Positions 54,104 to 62,452 of a stretch of 64,000 nt of DNA are shown here, one piece after another. The translations under genes and the position numbers were made by a program. Location of the stretch: the NCBI RefSeq assembly GCF_003628145.1, contig NZ_RBZV01000006.1, forward strand, positions 1 through 64,000, read 5' to 3'. This DNA is from Trinickia fusca (GTDB lineage Bacteria > Pseudomonadota > Gammaproteobacteria > Burkholderiales > Burkholderiaceae). The notes under the pieces were generated by a model. That model was not told the origin of the DNA and searched no databases. It saw only the letters and a program-made list of their open reading frames with translations. Each line of letters begins with the position of its first letter. Within the stretch, counting starts at the first letter, position 1.

Positions 54104-54532
54104 TTACTTGAGAAAGAAGGGGTAGACGAGGTTGTCCGGCTGATTGCGCTCGCGGATGACGTAGTCGACCGTGACGACGAGACACTGCCGCTCCCGAGGC
54201 GCAATCGCAGCGCCGACGGTGATGAGCTGGATGCGCGGCTCCCAACGATTCAGCGCCTGGGTCACATAGAGCTGAGCGAGGCTCACGGCCGTCGCATTGC
54301 CGGCAGCGAAGACGAGCTCGTTGATCCGGCAACCGAACTCCGGCAACATCACGCGCTCGCCCGGCGCGGTCTGCAGGATGAGCCGCACGGCCTGGCGGAT
54401 GTTTTCCGCGTCGGCCGAGAGCAGCACGCGGCCGGCTCGCGCGGTGACGGGAAAGGACCAGCCCTCGCCGAGAAAATCACTCGTATTCGTGAGCCGGCTC
54501 GACGCCGAGCCGCTCATTGTCGTCGTCGCCAT
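54104..54532 (-). CDS. GPW/gp25-family baseplate protein (Afp9-like)
   Basis: 142 aa. NIRQAVRLILQTAPGERVMLPEFGCRI and VTVDYVIRERNQPDNLVYPF are the gp25 signatures, including the EFG motif. gp25 joins the baseplate wedge to the first sheath ring. Confidence 0.9.
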   Translation of the reverse strand: MATTTMSGSASSRLTNTSDFLGEGWSFPVTARAGRVLLSADAENIRQAVRLILQTAPGERVMLPEFGCRINELVFAAGNATAVSLAQLYVTQALNRWEPRIQLITVGAAIAPRERQCLVVTVDYVIRERNQPDNLVYPFFLK

Positions 54533-54537
54533 CGTCG

Positions 54538-54951
54538 CTATCCGATCGTGACGTTGGCGAGGCCGATCACCTGCACCGTCGGCGGTGGTGCCTGCGGGCC
54601 GCCAGGCGGAATGTCGTGGCAGGTTTCGCAGATATCGTTCATGCGCGCCGCGCCACGGCCGTTGATGCGTACCGTCAGGCTGCCGAACACGACGCGCCCG
54701 AGGTTGGTCGGCGGTATCTGGAAGGTGCCCGTCGTTGGGATGTGCGGCGGCACGTTCTGGCCCATCGAGCCGACCGTCGCGGCGGGCCGCCCGTTGATGC
54801 GCACGTTCAGGCTCGTGTTCATCGTGATGCGGCCGTTGAACGGAAACGGCTGCGGCGTCGGCACCGGGCCGCCCGGGCTCGGCACCAGCACGATATGAAT
54901 GTCTGCGGCGTTGACGATGCTGTCGCCCTGTTTGGCTGCGGGTTGCCCCAT
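54538..54951 (-). CDS. PAAR-like spike-tip protein (Afp10-like)
   Basis: 137 aa. Start MGQPAAKQGDSIV and two PAAR-like halves with NVRINGRPAATVGS and TVRINGRGAARMND, plus CETCHD near the end. It caps the spike encoded next to it. Confidence 0.85.
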   Translation of the reverse strand: MGQPAAKQGDSIVNAADIHIVLVPSPGGPVPTPQPFPFNGRITMNTSLNVRINGRPAATVGSMGQNVPPHIPTTGTFQIPPTNLGRVVFGSLTVRINGRGAARMNDICETCHDIPPGGPQAPPPTVQVIGLANVTIG

Positions 54952-54967
54952 CCCCCCTCCGTTTCGT

Positions 54968-55594
54968 TCAGTTCAAGTCGATCATCGTGGCCGAAAGCTT
55001 CAGGCTCTGGCCGCCTTGCACCTGCATCGCGGCGCCCGACAGCGAGGCCTTGACGCTGCCCGACGTGTTTTGCACGATCACCTGCGCGCCGCGGATCGTG
55101 AGCTTGCCCTTCGCCTCGATGTCGAGGTCGCCTTCGCTGCTGATCGAAATCTTGTTGCTCGCGGTGTCGATCTGGATGCGGTTCCGGTGGTTGTCGACGA
55201 TCACAATGCCGCCTTTGCCCTGTTGCGAATCGTCGAACATGATCGTCTTGCCGCTCTTCGTCTTGATGACGCGCACGTCCTGCTGCTGCGCTTTGTCCAC
55301 GGGCGGTTTTTGCGCTCCGTTCCAGAGAAAGCCGAGCACATAGGCTCGGCTCGCGTCGCCGTCGGCAAACGCGAGCAGGGCGGAGTCGCCGACTTGCGGC
55401 AGAAAGAACGCGCCATAGGCGGGGCCCGCGAAGAAGCTCATCACCTGCAGCCAGTCCGATTCGATCTGCGCCCCCTTCAGGACGAACTTCACCTTGACCC
55501 GGCCGAGGCCCGCCGGATCTTCCGTGCCGCTGACGGTGCCGAGCGTCACGCCGAGCGCCAGACTGTCGAGCGAGAAGGCTTCGGCCGGATTCAT
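54968..55594 (-). CDS. gpV/VgrG-C-like spike protein (OB fold)
   Basis: 208 aa. It has an OB-fold (GLGRVKVKFVLKGAQ; PQVGDSALLAFADGDASRAYVLGFLWN) followed by a triple beta-helix part (GDLDIEAKGKLTIRGAQVIV). It forms the membrane-piercing spike. The start shares ATGA with the gpD-like gene. In Afp8/VgrG the two halves are fused; here they are separate genes. Confidence 0.88.
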   Translation of the reverse strand: MNPAEAFSLDSLALGVTLGTVSGTEDPAGLGRVKVKFVLKGAQIESDWLQVMSFFAGPAYGAFFLPQVGDSALLAFADGDASRAYVLGFLWNGAQKPPVDKAQQQDVRVIKTKSGKTIMFDDSQQGKGGIVIVDNHRNRIQIDTASNKISISSEGDLDIEAKGKLTIRGAQVIVQNTSGSVKASLSGAAMQVQGGQSLKLSATMIDLN

Positions 55595-56634
55595 ATCCCG
55601 GTCCTCCTGAGCTTGAGTTCGGTACGGTAGCCCTCGTCGAGGTCGAAGCTGTGCGTGCTCGACGTGACGTAATAGATGCCGTTGAAGCGCTGGCTCAGGC
55701 CTGTCAGCTTCACGTTCGCGCCGGCGACGAGGTTCGGGTCGCCGAGCACGCTCGTGCTGCCCTCGATGAATTGGCCCAGGTTGCGCTGGTACTGCGCGGC
55801 AGAAACCTTCTGCAACGCTTCGGGCGTGCTGATGTTCGGCCGCTCGTAGCGGACCGAAGAATCGGGGAAATTCTGTGTCAGCTCGTAGCCCGTCTCCTTG
55901 CCACCCATCTTGTCCTGCGCCGTGCCGGACGAGGTGAGGGCGGTGAGCACCTTGTTCGACGCGACGTCGTAACCGGTCACGGTGACTTGCTTGCCGAGCG
56001 TCGGCACGCGCATCGCGAGTTGCACGTCGCTCGCATCGAGCGGGAAGTTGAGCGTTCTTTGCGGGCTCGCGCCCTCGGCGGACGGCCGAAAGACGAGCGT
56101 CGTGCCGTCCATCAGCAGTTCGTAATTGATCTGGGCGCAGCGCAGCATCAGGAAGTCGTAGTCGGTCAGATTGTTTTGCAGCACGTAATCGTTGATGACG
56201 CCCGTGTTGCCCGAGAGCTTCACCGACAGCCCCGCGTTGCGCGCGACTTCGGCGACGATGGCGCTGTCCGACAGCTTTTGATAGGTCCGCGTCCGCGTGC
56301 CGAATTTGAGCCAGTACATCCGGTCGAAGCCGCGAATCGTGGCCGTCGAGTAGGCGGAGAAATGCGGTTCGATCGCCGTGATTTCCCCGTTGACGAGCTG
56401 GGTGAGTTCGTCGATGCCGAGAAACACGGCGACTTCGTCGCCCGGCTTGAAGATGTCGAGATTGACGTCCTGCCAGGCGCCCACGGCCGAGACGATGTTC
56501 AGCTTGAAGCTGAACATCGTCGGCACGTTGATCTCGTTTTCGACGTCCACGCGCTGGATCGCCGCGATCACCGAGGTCGGCAGCGCCTGCCGGTTCTTCA
56601 GGATGCGAAAGCCGCCGGTTTGCACGCTAGACAT
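55591..56634 (-). CDS. gpD-like late control / spike hub protein (Afp8 N-terminal-like)
   Basis: 347 aa. Hub fold: DEVAVFLGIDELTQLVNGEITAIEPHFS and DYDFLMLRCAQINYELLMDGTTLVFRP are typical of gpD/VgrG N-terminal domains. Partner of the spike gene just downstream. Overlaps the LysM gene by 8 nt. Confidence 0.88.
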   Translation of the reverse strand: MSSVQTGGFRILKNRQALPTSVIAAIQRVDVENEINVPTMFSFKLNIVSAVGAWQDVNLDIFKPGDEVAVFLGIDELTQLVNGEITAIEPHFSAYSTATIRGFDRMYWLKFGTRTRTYQKLSDSAIVAEVARNAGLSVKLSGNTGVINDYVLQNNLTDYDFLMLRCAQINYELLMDGTTLVFRPSAEGASPQRTLNFPLDASDVQLAMRVPTLGKQVTVTGYDVASNKVLTALTSSGTAQDKMGGKETGYELTQNFPDSSVRYERPNISTPEALQKVSAAQYQRNLGQFIEGSTSVLGDPNLVAGANVKLTGLSQRFNGIYYVTSSTHSFDLDEGYRTELKLRRTGI

Positions 56635-57271
56635 TGCCGACCTCGTTGAAGGTTTCGCCGTGCGTGTCGATGATGACGAGCGTCCTGCCGACGTCCTCGC
56701 GCGTCGGGAAGTCGAGCACGTTGTAGATGCCGTTCGTCTGCGCGATGAGGCGCCATTGATCCGGACTCCCGAGCGTTTTCTGGGCGATCATGTAAAGGCG
56801 GTCGTTCTCGCGTACCAGCCAGAGCTGGCGGCAGTTGAATTTGCCCTGGTCGTGCTGGTCCTCCTCGGGCGTCAACACGCGCTTGAACGTCACCGACAGC
56901 TCGGCGCGCACGGGGATACCCGAGCGCAGGAACATCGTGAACTTCTGGTCGAGCTTGCTGATCATGCCCGTGAAGAGCGGCCCGGCCCAGGTGAAGACGA
57001 CGACGGGCGGCTCGCGGCGGTCGGCCGTGCCGACGGTCGGCTGCGTGAGCGCGGCGATCTTGTCGGTCTTCGTGCGCACGTCGATCTGTTGCTCGTAGGT
57101 GTCGAAAAAGAGCGAGACGGTCAGGTCGTCGTCCTCGACGCGCTGGAACTGGATGTTCGAGCCTTGCCCGAGCAGCACGACCGTCTTGTTCAACGACAGC
57201 TCGGTCGGGTTGTACATGACGGGAATCTGCTCGCCCGTTTTCTGCACGACGATTTTGGCCATTTCGAGCAT
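56627..57271 (-). CDS. LysM-domain baseplate protein (Afp7-like)
   Basis: 214 aa. The N-terminal domain (VMYNPTELSLNK; DDDLTVSLFFDTYEQ) is the conserved contractile-system core, and a C-terminal LysM-like tail follows (MIAQKTLGSPDQWRLIAQTNGI). The ATG at 57271 forms TGATG with the upstream stop, so it is preferred to the ATG at 57262. Confidence 0.88.
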   Translation of the reverse strand: MLEMAKIVVQKTGEQIPVMYNPTELSLNKTVVLLGQGSNIQFQRVEDDDLTVSLFFDTYEQQIDVRTKTDKIAALTQPTVGTADRREPPVVVFTWAGPLFTGMISKLDQKFTMFLRSGIPVRAELSVTFKRVLTPEEDQHDQGKFNCRQLWLVRENDRLYMIAQKTLGSPDQWRLIAQTNGIYNVLDFPTREDVGRTLVIIDTHGETFNEVGNV

Positions 57272-58122
57272 CAGCGCGCTCCCTTGCGGTAGCGCTCGAC
57301 GCTCGCACGCACTTCGAGCGTCGCATGGATTTGACGCGCGAGCGATTGCACGAGCTTCGGCGAAAGCAGCGCGTCGGCGACGGCCGTGCGCAGCTGCTGC
57401 TGGCTCTGTCGCTGCTGGAGGATTTCTCGAACGACCTTGGTCTGCACGGTATGTTCGATCCGTTCGATCTCGCGCTCGACACTGACTCGACGCGCGTGCG
57501 CCGACTGCCGATAAGCGAGCGAGGGCAGGGCGGGAACGTCCGCGCCGTAGCGGCCGAGCTGCACGACGGTCATGCGCACCGGTGCGGCGGCGGCCGAAAC
57601 CGGGCGCGCGCCCTTGAGCTGCCGGAGCACGCGCCGCGTGGCGCGCCAATCCTCGACGAACGGCCGCATCCACAACGGCTGATCGAGGTTCGTGCCGGTG
57701 CCGGCACGCTCCCCGAGCATGGCGATCAGCGTCTGCATGACGTGCTTTTCGGCGGCGCGCGGCACGTCGCGTGGCGAGGCGGATGCTTCGTTGCGCATGC
57801 GTGGGATGGCGCGTTGCCGCCTGTCGCGCCGCTCATGCCGCTCGCGTTGCTCAATGCGCAACATGAGACGGTGCATGAACTGCTGCAGCACATGGCGCTG
57901 ATGAAAATGCAGCGTGACGGAGCGGTGCACATGGAGCGGCGCGGTTGGGCGCACGGCCGACAGGAACGCGAACGGCAATGCGTCGTTGGCTACGGCGCCA
58001 CCGATGCGCGAGCCGACCAGCGCCAATCCGCGGCCCGCCATGCGCTGCGTGCCGACTGCGCACGACAGCCGCATGCCGGGGCGATCGCCGAGGAGGGCGG
58101 GACGAGGCAAGCCCACTCGCAT
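57271..58122 (-). CDS. unknown contractile-system protein, 283 aa
   Basis: Arg/His-rich, with a His-rich middle (HVHRSVTLHFHQRHV) and helical heptads (IERIEHTVQTKVVREILQQRQSQQ) towards the C-terminus. The start at 58122 forms TGATG with the second tube gene; a TTG at 58125 is possible. It occupies the slot between tube and LysM genes. Not recognised. It is too short for the usual tape-measure protein. Confidence 0.75.
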   Translation of the reverse strand: MRVGLPRPALLGDRPGMRLSCAVGTQRMAGRGLALVGSRIGGAVANDALPFAFLSAVRPTAPLHVHRSVTLHFHQRHVLQQFMHRLMLRIEQRERHERRDRRQRAIPRMRNEASASPRDVPRAAEKHVMQTLIAMLGERAGTGTNLDQPLWMRPFVEDWRATRRVLRQLKGARPVSAAAAPVRMTVVQLGRYGADVPALPSLAYRQSAHARRVSVEREIERIEHTVQTKVVREILQQRQSQQQLRTAVADALLSPKLVQSLARQIHATLEVRASVERYRKGAR

Positions 58123-58598
58123 CAAAACGCCCCTCCGTTGGCGCGCTTCCAGATCCCCTCATGGGCGAGCGTGAAGCTCTGCGTGGCAACCAGGTTCTGG
58201 CTGGCGTCGAGGCTCGGGCCCACCCACGCGACCGGCCAGGCGTTATAGAAGTTCCAGGTCGAGGTAATGTTGCCCTGGTCGTCGAGCAGATAGATCGAGC
58301 CGTTTTGCCGCTTGACCGCGCCGTTCATCGCCGACTGGTACCAGAGCCACATCGAATCGTGCGACGTGATGCCGGCCTTCAAGACGAGATCGGTGTAGGT
58401 CACCTGACCAGGCAGCTTGTATTCGACGTCGTTGACGCCGCCCTGGCGTATCGTGAGCACCTCGTTCTTCGATTCCAGCCCCTCGACCGACGTGAACCCG
58501 CCGACGAGGAGGCCCTGCACCTCGACGCAGAAGTTGTACGACATGAACGGATTGACCGGCGAACTCGTCCTCGCCGAGCCGCCGCGACCGGCGCGCAT
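58122..58598 (-). CDS. second tail-tube protein, Afp5/gp19-like tube initiator
   Basis: 158 aa. NPFMSYNFCVEVQGLLVGGFTSVEGLESKNEV, then GQVTYTDLVLKAGIT, matches the gp19/tube family, related to the main tube gene at 59151. In Afp/PVC a variant tube protein sits at the baseplate end. Confidence 0.85.
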   Translation of the reverse strand: MRAGRGGSARTSSPVNPFMSYNFCVEVQGLLVGGFTSVEGLESKNEVLTIRQGGVNDVEYKLPGQVTYTDLVLKAGITSHDSMWLWYQSAMNGAVKRQNGSIYLLDDQGNITSTWNFYNAWPVAWVGPSLDASQNLVATQSFTLAHEGIWKRANGGAF

Positions 58599-58599
58599 A

Positions 58600-58791
58600 T
58601 CAGGCTCCCAGGTGAAGGCTCTTCGGCCGCTCGTCGCTGTTCATCGTCTGGTTGATCTTGCTGATCTCGTCGCACCAGCGGCGACGTTCGGCGTGCTCCA
58701 TGGCGAGAATCTCCCCGTAGGACCAGTGAAAGTGATAGGCGATGAACGCAATCTCTTCGTAGAGCTGATCCGGTACTACAGGGAGGCGAGC
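58600..58791 (-). CDS. -1 frameshift extension of the tail-assembly chaperone (gpT / P2 E'-like)
   Basis: 63 codons reading ARLPVVPDQLYEEIAFIAYH, then HFHWSYGEIL, MEHAERRRWCDEIS and a Lys/Asn tail, ending TGA at 58602-58600. This looks like a conserved small eCIS protein (DUF6760 type). No ATG, GTG or TTG is available in frame at its beginning. The only plausible route is a slip at the GGGAAAG heptamer (58797-58791) in the upstream gene, giving a 179-residue fusion. It ends 1 nt before the second tube gene's ATG. Confidence 0.75.
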   Translation of the reverse strand, partial: ARLPVVPDQLYEEIAFIAYHFHWSYGEILAMEHAERRRWCDEISKINQTMNSDERPKSLHLGA

Positions 58792-59138
58792 TTTCCCGCC
58801 GCCAGGGCTCCCGGCAGGGCCACGACGTTGTCGTCGCCGTCGCCGTCGACCTGGTTGATCTCGTTGTACAGGTTCTGCAGATAGGCGAAATCGGCCGTGA
58901 AGAGATCCTCGATCACCTTGGTGTTGACCATCTCGAGCGTGCCTAGCTGCACGATCACGCGGGACAGCACGATCACCGGCAGATAGCCCGGGTTGCCCTG
59001 CACGCGATGGTCCTTCAGCGGAAGGATTTCGTCGCCGGCCGTGGCGAGGCGCATCCGGCCGCCCCTGTGCAAGGTGCCCTCGGCGTCGCGAAAGCCGATC
59101 GGAAGAGTGAATTCGAATTCGGTACTGATGGCGTTCAT
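58776..59138 (-). CDS. tail-assembly chaperone, zero-frame product (gpG / P2 E-like), 120 aa
   Basis: EFEFTLPIGFRDAEGTLHRG, MRLATAGDEI and PVIVLSRVIVQLG are typical of phage tail-assembly proteins of the Mu gp41/P2 E type. Gene order sheath-tube-chaperone is that of P2. Near its 3' end the codons GGA AAG lie in the heptamer G GGA AAG, and the frame ends TAG at 58778-58776. Confidence 0.85.
   Translation of the reverse strand: MNAISTEFEFTLPIGFRDAEGTLHRGGRMRLATAGDEILPLKDHRVQGNPGYLPVIVLSRVIVQLGTLEMVNTKVIEDLFTADFAYLQNLYNEINQVDGDGDDNVVALPGALAAGKLASL
58791..58797 (-). promoter_or_regulatory. programmed -1 frameshift slippery site GGGAAAG
   Basis: X XXY YYZ heptamer read as G GGA AAG in the zero frame, the same sequence and phase as the phage lambda G/GT site. 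It lies five codons before the zero-frame stop. Confidence 0.8.
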
Positions 59139-59150
59139 GGCGGACTCTGG

Positions 59151-59597
59151 TTAGGACACGCGGTTCATGTATTCGATCGTCAACTCAAATGTTTCGACCA
59201 TCACGTCGCTCGTGCTCGCATTGAGCCCGGTGCTCTCGTACTTGCTCGGCCACGCGTTGATGACGTTCCAGCGCGCTTTCGCCGCGCCGCTCGGGTCGAG
59301 CAGGATCAGCGAGACGTTCTTCTGCGCTCCCTTGGCTGTCGAGCCTTGCTGAGAGACGAACAGGTACCAGTTGTAGAGATCCATCGAATCGGTCAGGCCT
59401 TTCTTGAGCGTGAGCTTGCCGTAGCTCGTCAGGCCCGAGAACGAGCGTTTGTAGACCGGGTCGGTGCCTTCCCTGTATTCGACGGTTTCGACGGTACTGT
59501 CCGGTATCGTCGCCTCGGAAAACGACGCCACCTGAATGCCGGCGATCTCCACCTGAAAGCGAAAGCCGCGGTACGGGTTGGTAAGCTGTGTCGCCAT
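59151..59597 (-). CDS. major tail-tube protein (Afp1/gp19 family)
   Basis: 148 aa. NPYRGFRFQVEIAGIQVASF, then TVEYREGTDPVYKRSFSGL and TFELTIEYMNR, is the T4 gp19-like tube signature. It builds the inner tube. Directly downstream of the sheath gene, 28 nt gap. Confidence 0.92.
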   Translation of the reverse strand: MATQLTNPYRGFRFQVEIAGIQVASFSEATIPDSTVETVEYREGTDPVYKRSFSGLTSYGKLTLKKGLTDSMDLYNWYLFVSQQGSTAKGAQKNVSLILLDPSGAAKARWNVINAWPSKYESTGLNASTSDVMVETFELTIEYMNRVS

Positions 59598-59625
59598 GGT
59601 CTCGTTCCCTGTTCAAGCGCGGCAG

Positions 59626-61245
59626 TCAGGAGCCGGAATCCGGGCCGGCGACTTTCTGCGTCAGGCGGATGATGACGAACTCGGCCGGATACACGGGGGC
59701 CAGCCCCACGTCGATGTAGAGTTGCCCGAGCGCGCGCGTCTCGGGCGGGTTGTTCGAGGCGTCGCAGGTCACGAAGAATGCCTCCGCCGCCGTCGAGCCG
59801 AACAGCCCGCCCGCCTGCCAAAGCGTGGTCAGAAAGGCCGTGATGTCACGCGTCACCGCGGCCCACGTCTGCTGATCGTTCGGCTCGAACACCACCCATT
59901 GGAGACTCTGCTTGAGGCTCTGCTCGACGTAGATGAACAGGCGCCGCACGCTCACGTAGGTCCATTCGCTGCCCTGCGCGGCCAGCGTGCGCGCGCCCCA
60001 GATGACGTTGCCGTAGCCGATGAAGTTGCGGATCGCGTTGATGCCGTCGGGATTGAGTATGTCCTGGTCCGCGTCGGAGAGGGGAGTCTGCACCGCCACG
60101 ACCGAGGCCAGCATTCCATCGTTGACGCCGGCCGGCGATTTCCAGACGCCGACGTTCGAATCCGTATAGGCGTAGCGGCCCAGCGACGGGCCGGACGGCG
60201 GGATCGGCACGTTCGTGCCCGTGATCGGATTGTTGATCCAGACCCAGGGGTAATAGAGCGCGCCATAGGTCGAGGTGATCGCCGGCGCGGGCGTGCTGCC
60301 GCTGTTGGCCGACCCGCCGTCCTTGAAAGTCGTCACTTCCTGAACGGTCTGATTGAACGGCGGATCGCAGACATAGAAGAGATTGCGCATCGGCACACTG
60401 GCGCAGAAGAGCAGGGCGCTATTGATAGCCGTCGCCTGCAGCAACGGGCTCAGCGTGCCGTTCGTATCGGTGATGTTGACGGTGTCGGGCATCGCGAGCA
60501 GGCTGATGCCCTGCACGGTGAGGAGCGTCTTGGTAGCGGCGTCGAAATTCCAGGTCACCGACGTGCCGCTCGTGAGCGACACGGCGGCGTTCGGCGGCCG
60601 CGAATTGGCGTTCTGGGGTACCGAGCAGCGCACGAACATCGAATTCGTGTTGATCGCCGACGGCAGGGCCGTGCTCATGTTCGACGCGGTGTAGCCGTTG
60701 AAACTTTCGAGCACGTAGTACGCCTTGCCGTTGATCTGCTGCGGCTGCAAGTTGTTTTGCAAGATGTAGGCTTGCAGCGTCGCGACGGTCGAGGTGGAGT
60801 TGACCCCGCTGAGCTTCGCCGGATCGACGACGACACTCAGATTGAAGACTTGCGAGACTTCGTTGTCAGGGCCGCTCGCGTTGCTGATCGTGAAGGCGAG
60901 CGTGTTGCCCCACGTGCCGGGCGTCACGGCGGTGATCGTGATCGAGCCGGATGTGGCCGTGGCGGCCTTGCCGTTCGTGTTCGAAGGCGCAACGTTCACG
61001 ACGTAGCAGACCATGCCGCCTTCGCTGAAGAATTCGTACACGGCCCACGACGCCATGCCGTTCCAGACCAAAGCGCCGAACTGCCGCACATAGGCGTTCC
61101 AGCTCGTGATGAGCGTCGGCAGCTGGGTGGGGCCGAATTCGGTGACCCCGATGAACACCGCCGTCGAGGTCGACGCGCCCTGGATGGTGCGAGCGCTCGG
61201 CACTTCCTCGATGTAGATGCCGGGATGCTTGTAGGTGGTCGCCAA
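59626..61245 (-). CDS. contractile tail sheath protein (Afp2-4 family)
   Basis: 539 aa. N-terminal YKHPGIYIEEVPSARTI and STAVFIGVTEFGP, and C-terminal WVVFEPNDQQTWAAVTRDI and ARALGQLYIDVGLAPV-like strands, are hallmarks of the gp18/FI sheath family. It is the only sheath gene in the window, whereas Afp has three. Confidence 0.93.
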   Translation of the reverse strand: MATTYKHPGIYIEEVPSARTIQGASTSTAVFIGVTEFGPTQLPTLITSWNAYVRQFGALVWNGMASWAVYEFFSEGGMVCYVVNVAPSNTNGKAATATSGSITITAVTPGTWGNTLAFTISNASGPDNEVSQVFNLSVVVDPAKLSGVNSTSTVATLQAYILQNNLQPQQINGKAYYVLESFNGYTASNMSTALPSAINTNSMFVRCSVPQNANSRPPNAAVSLTSGTSVTWNFDAATKTLLTVQGISLLAMPDTVNITDTNGTLSPLLQATAINSALLFCASVPMRNLFYVCDPPFNQTVQEVTTFKDGGSANSGSTPAPAITSTYGALYYPWVWINNPITGTNVPIPPSGPSLGRYAYTDSNVGVWKSPAGVNDGMLASVVAVQTPLSDADQDILNPDGINAIRNFIGYGNVIWGARTLAAQGSEWTYVSVRRLFIYVEQSLKQSLQWVVFEPNDQQTWAAVTRDITAFLTTLWQAGGLFGSTAAEAFFVTCDASNNPPETRALGQLYIDVGLAPVYPAEFVIIRLTQKVAGPDSGS

Positions 61246-61262
61246 GGTCGTGTCCCCAACGG

Positions 61263-61844
61263 TTAGTCCAAGTCCAATTCGATATTGACGAGCTGCGTGG
61301 TTCCTGCTTCCAGCACGAGCTGCGTTTGCGCGGTCGCGTAGTCGGTCTTGCTGAACGTCAACGTCACCTCCGTGCGTGGCGCGAGCCTGCCGCGTGGCGC
61401 GAGCGCATAGCGTCCGTTGTACTGCCCGAAATCGGAGGTCCGCGTCGTAGCCTGGCGAGGATCACCACGCCAGTTTTGATAGCTCGCCTGAACCGTCACC
61501 CCGGCCAGCGGCGCGTGCGTCGCGGCCGACACCACTTGTCCTCGAATCAGCGTGGTGCCTGCGGGGAACGGATACAGCGGGCTCGGTTCGAGCACGCAAG
61601 GCACGATCGCTTCGGCGAGCGGCAGGGAGAGCGGCACCTTGAAATCGACCTCCCGAGGAAAAAACGGCAGCGCGATCGTCGTGAGCCGGTAGTCGCCGTC
61701 AGCGAGCTCGCTGAACGCGTAAAAGCCTTGCGGTTTCGCCTGAGGCCGGTACGGCTCCTGATTGAGAAGAAAGCGCGGATGGACGTCCTCCGCGGGCGCC
61801 TGGCTGAATCCGTCGATCAGTTGCACGACCGCACAAAGCCTCAT
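61263..61844 (-). CDS. carboxypeptidase-regulatory-like (Ig-like) eCIS protein, 193 aa
   Basis: An N-terminal beta domain (GFYAFSELADGDYRLT) and a C-terminal domain like the CarboxypepD_reg fold (IRGQVVSAATHAPLAGVTV; TSDFGQYNG) are seen. Proteins of this type accompany DUF4255 genes in contractile-system clusters. The ATG overlaps the DUF4255 stop (ATGA). Confidence 0.7.
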   Translation of the reverse strand: MRLCAVVQLIDGFSQAPAEDVHPRFLLNQEPYRPQAKPQGFYAFSELADGDYRLTTIALPFFPREVDFKVPLSLPLAEAIVPCVLEPSPLYPFPAGTTLIRGQVVSAATHAPLAGVTVQASYQNWRGDPRQATTRTSDFGQYNGRYALAPRGRLAPRTEVTLTFSKTDYATAQTQLVLEAGTTQLVNIELDLD

Positions 61845-62452
61845 GGCATGTCCCGATAGGTGGAGTGCGTTTGCGTAATCATGTCGGTTCGCATGGCAAA
61901 CGCCGCCGGAATGCGCACGGGCGACACCGTGTACAGCTTCGTCAGCTTGTACGTCTTGTTCGGGAAGCCGGCCCAGATGTTGCGCAACCGCTCGCTCGTG
62001 TCGTACTCCGGCACGATCTGGATTGCGTCGTTGCCGCTTGTCTTGAGTACGGGGCTCAGCCATTCACCCGAGATGGCGCCCACGTCGTGAAAGAGCTGGA
62101 TCAGCTTGTCCACGAGCACGAGCTCCAGCTCGGCGGATCGCGCATACGGCACCATCAGATAGATCAGATCGACCACGAGAGGCGGCGGCACGACGACTAG
62201 CGCGGTGCCCTCTAGATGGGTGGCCGCGCGACGCGTCAGGGCGGGTGGCGAATTGCGCAGATACGGGTTGATTTCGGTCTGGTAAAGATAGAGCGAGAGC
62301 TTCGTTTCGTCCTGACTCTCTATCTCGCCCGGCGAATCGAACACGACGGCCGACTCCGGCTCGAGCTCGGGGATGTGATGCCGGATCATCCGGCGCAGCG
62401 ACTCGCTGACCGCGCGCAGGACCTGGCCGCCGTCGATGTCGGGTTGACTCAT
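61841..62452 (-). CDS. DUF4255 / Afp16-like tail terminator
   Basis: 203 aa. LRAVSESLRRMIRHHIPE, LSLYLYQTEINPYLRNSPP and DLIYLMVPYARS are DUF4255 features; Afp16-type proteins cap the tube and sheath and set length. The ATG at 62452 forms TGATG with the upstream stop. Confidence 0.88.
   Translation of the reverse strand: MSQPDIDGGQVLRAVSESLRRMIRHHIPELEPESAVVFDSPGEIESQDETKLSLYLYQTEINPYLRNSPPALTRRAATHLEGTALVVVPPPLVVDLIYLMVPYARSAELELVLVDKLIQLFHDVGAISGEWLSPVLKTSGNDAIQIVPEYDTSERLRNIWAGFPNKTYKLTKLYTVSPVRIPAAFAMRTDMITQTHSTYRDMP

Noticed and set aside
50734..54204. Upstream extension of the large gpJ-like gene
   Set aside because: The added 110 residues overlap the small coiled-coil gene and the gp25 gene in another frame and look like a shadow; the family start is at 53874.
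58719..58721. Internal ATG as start of the frameshift extension
   Set aside because: It lies in the MEHAERRRW block, behind the most conserved-looking part (LYEEIAFIAYHFHW), so starting there would remove the domain.
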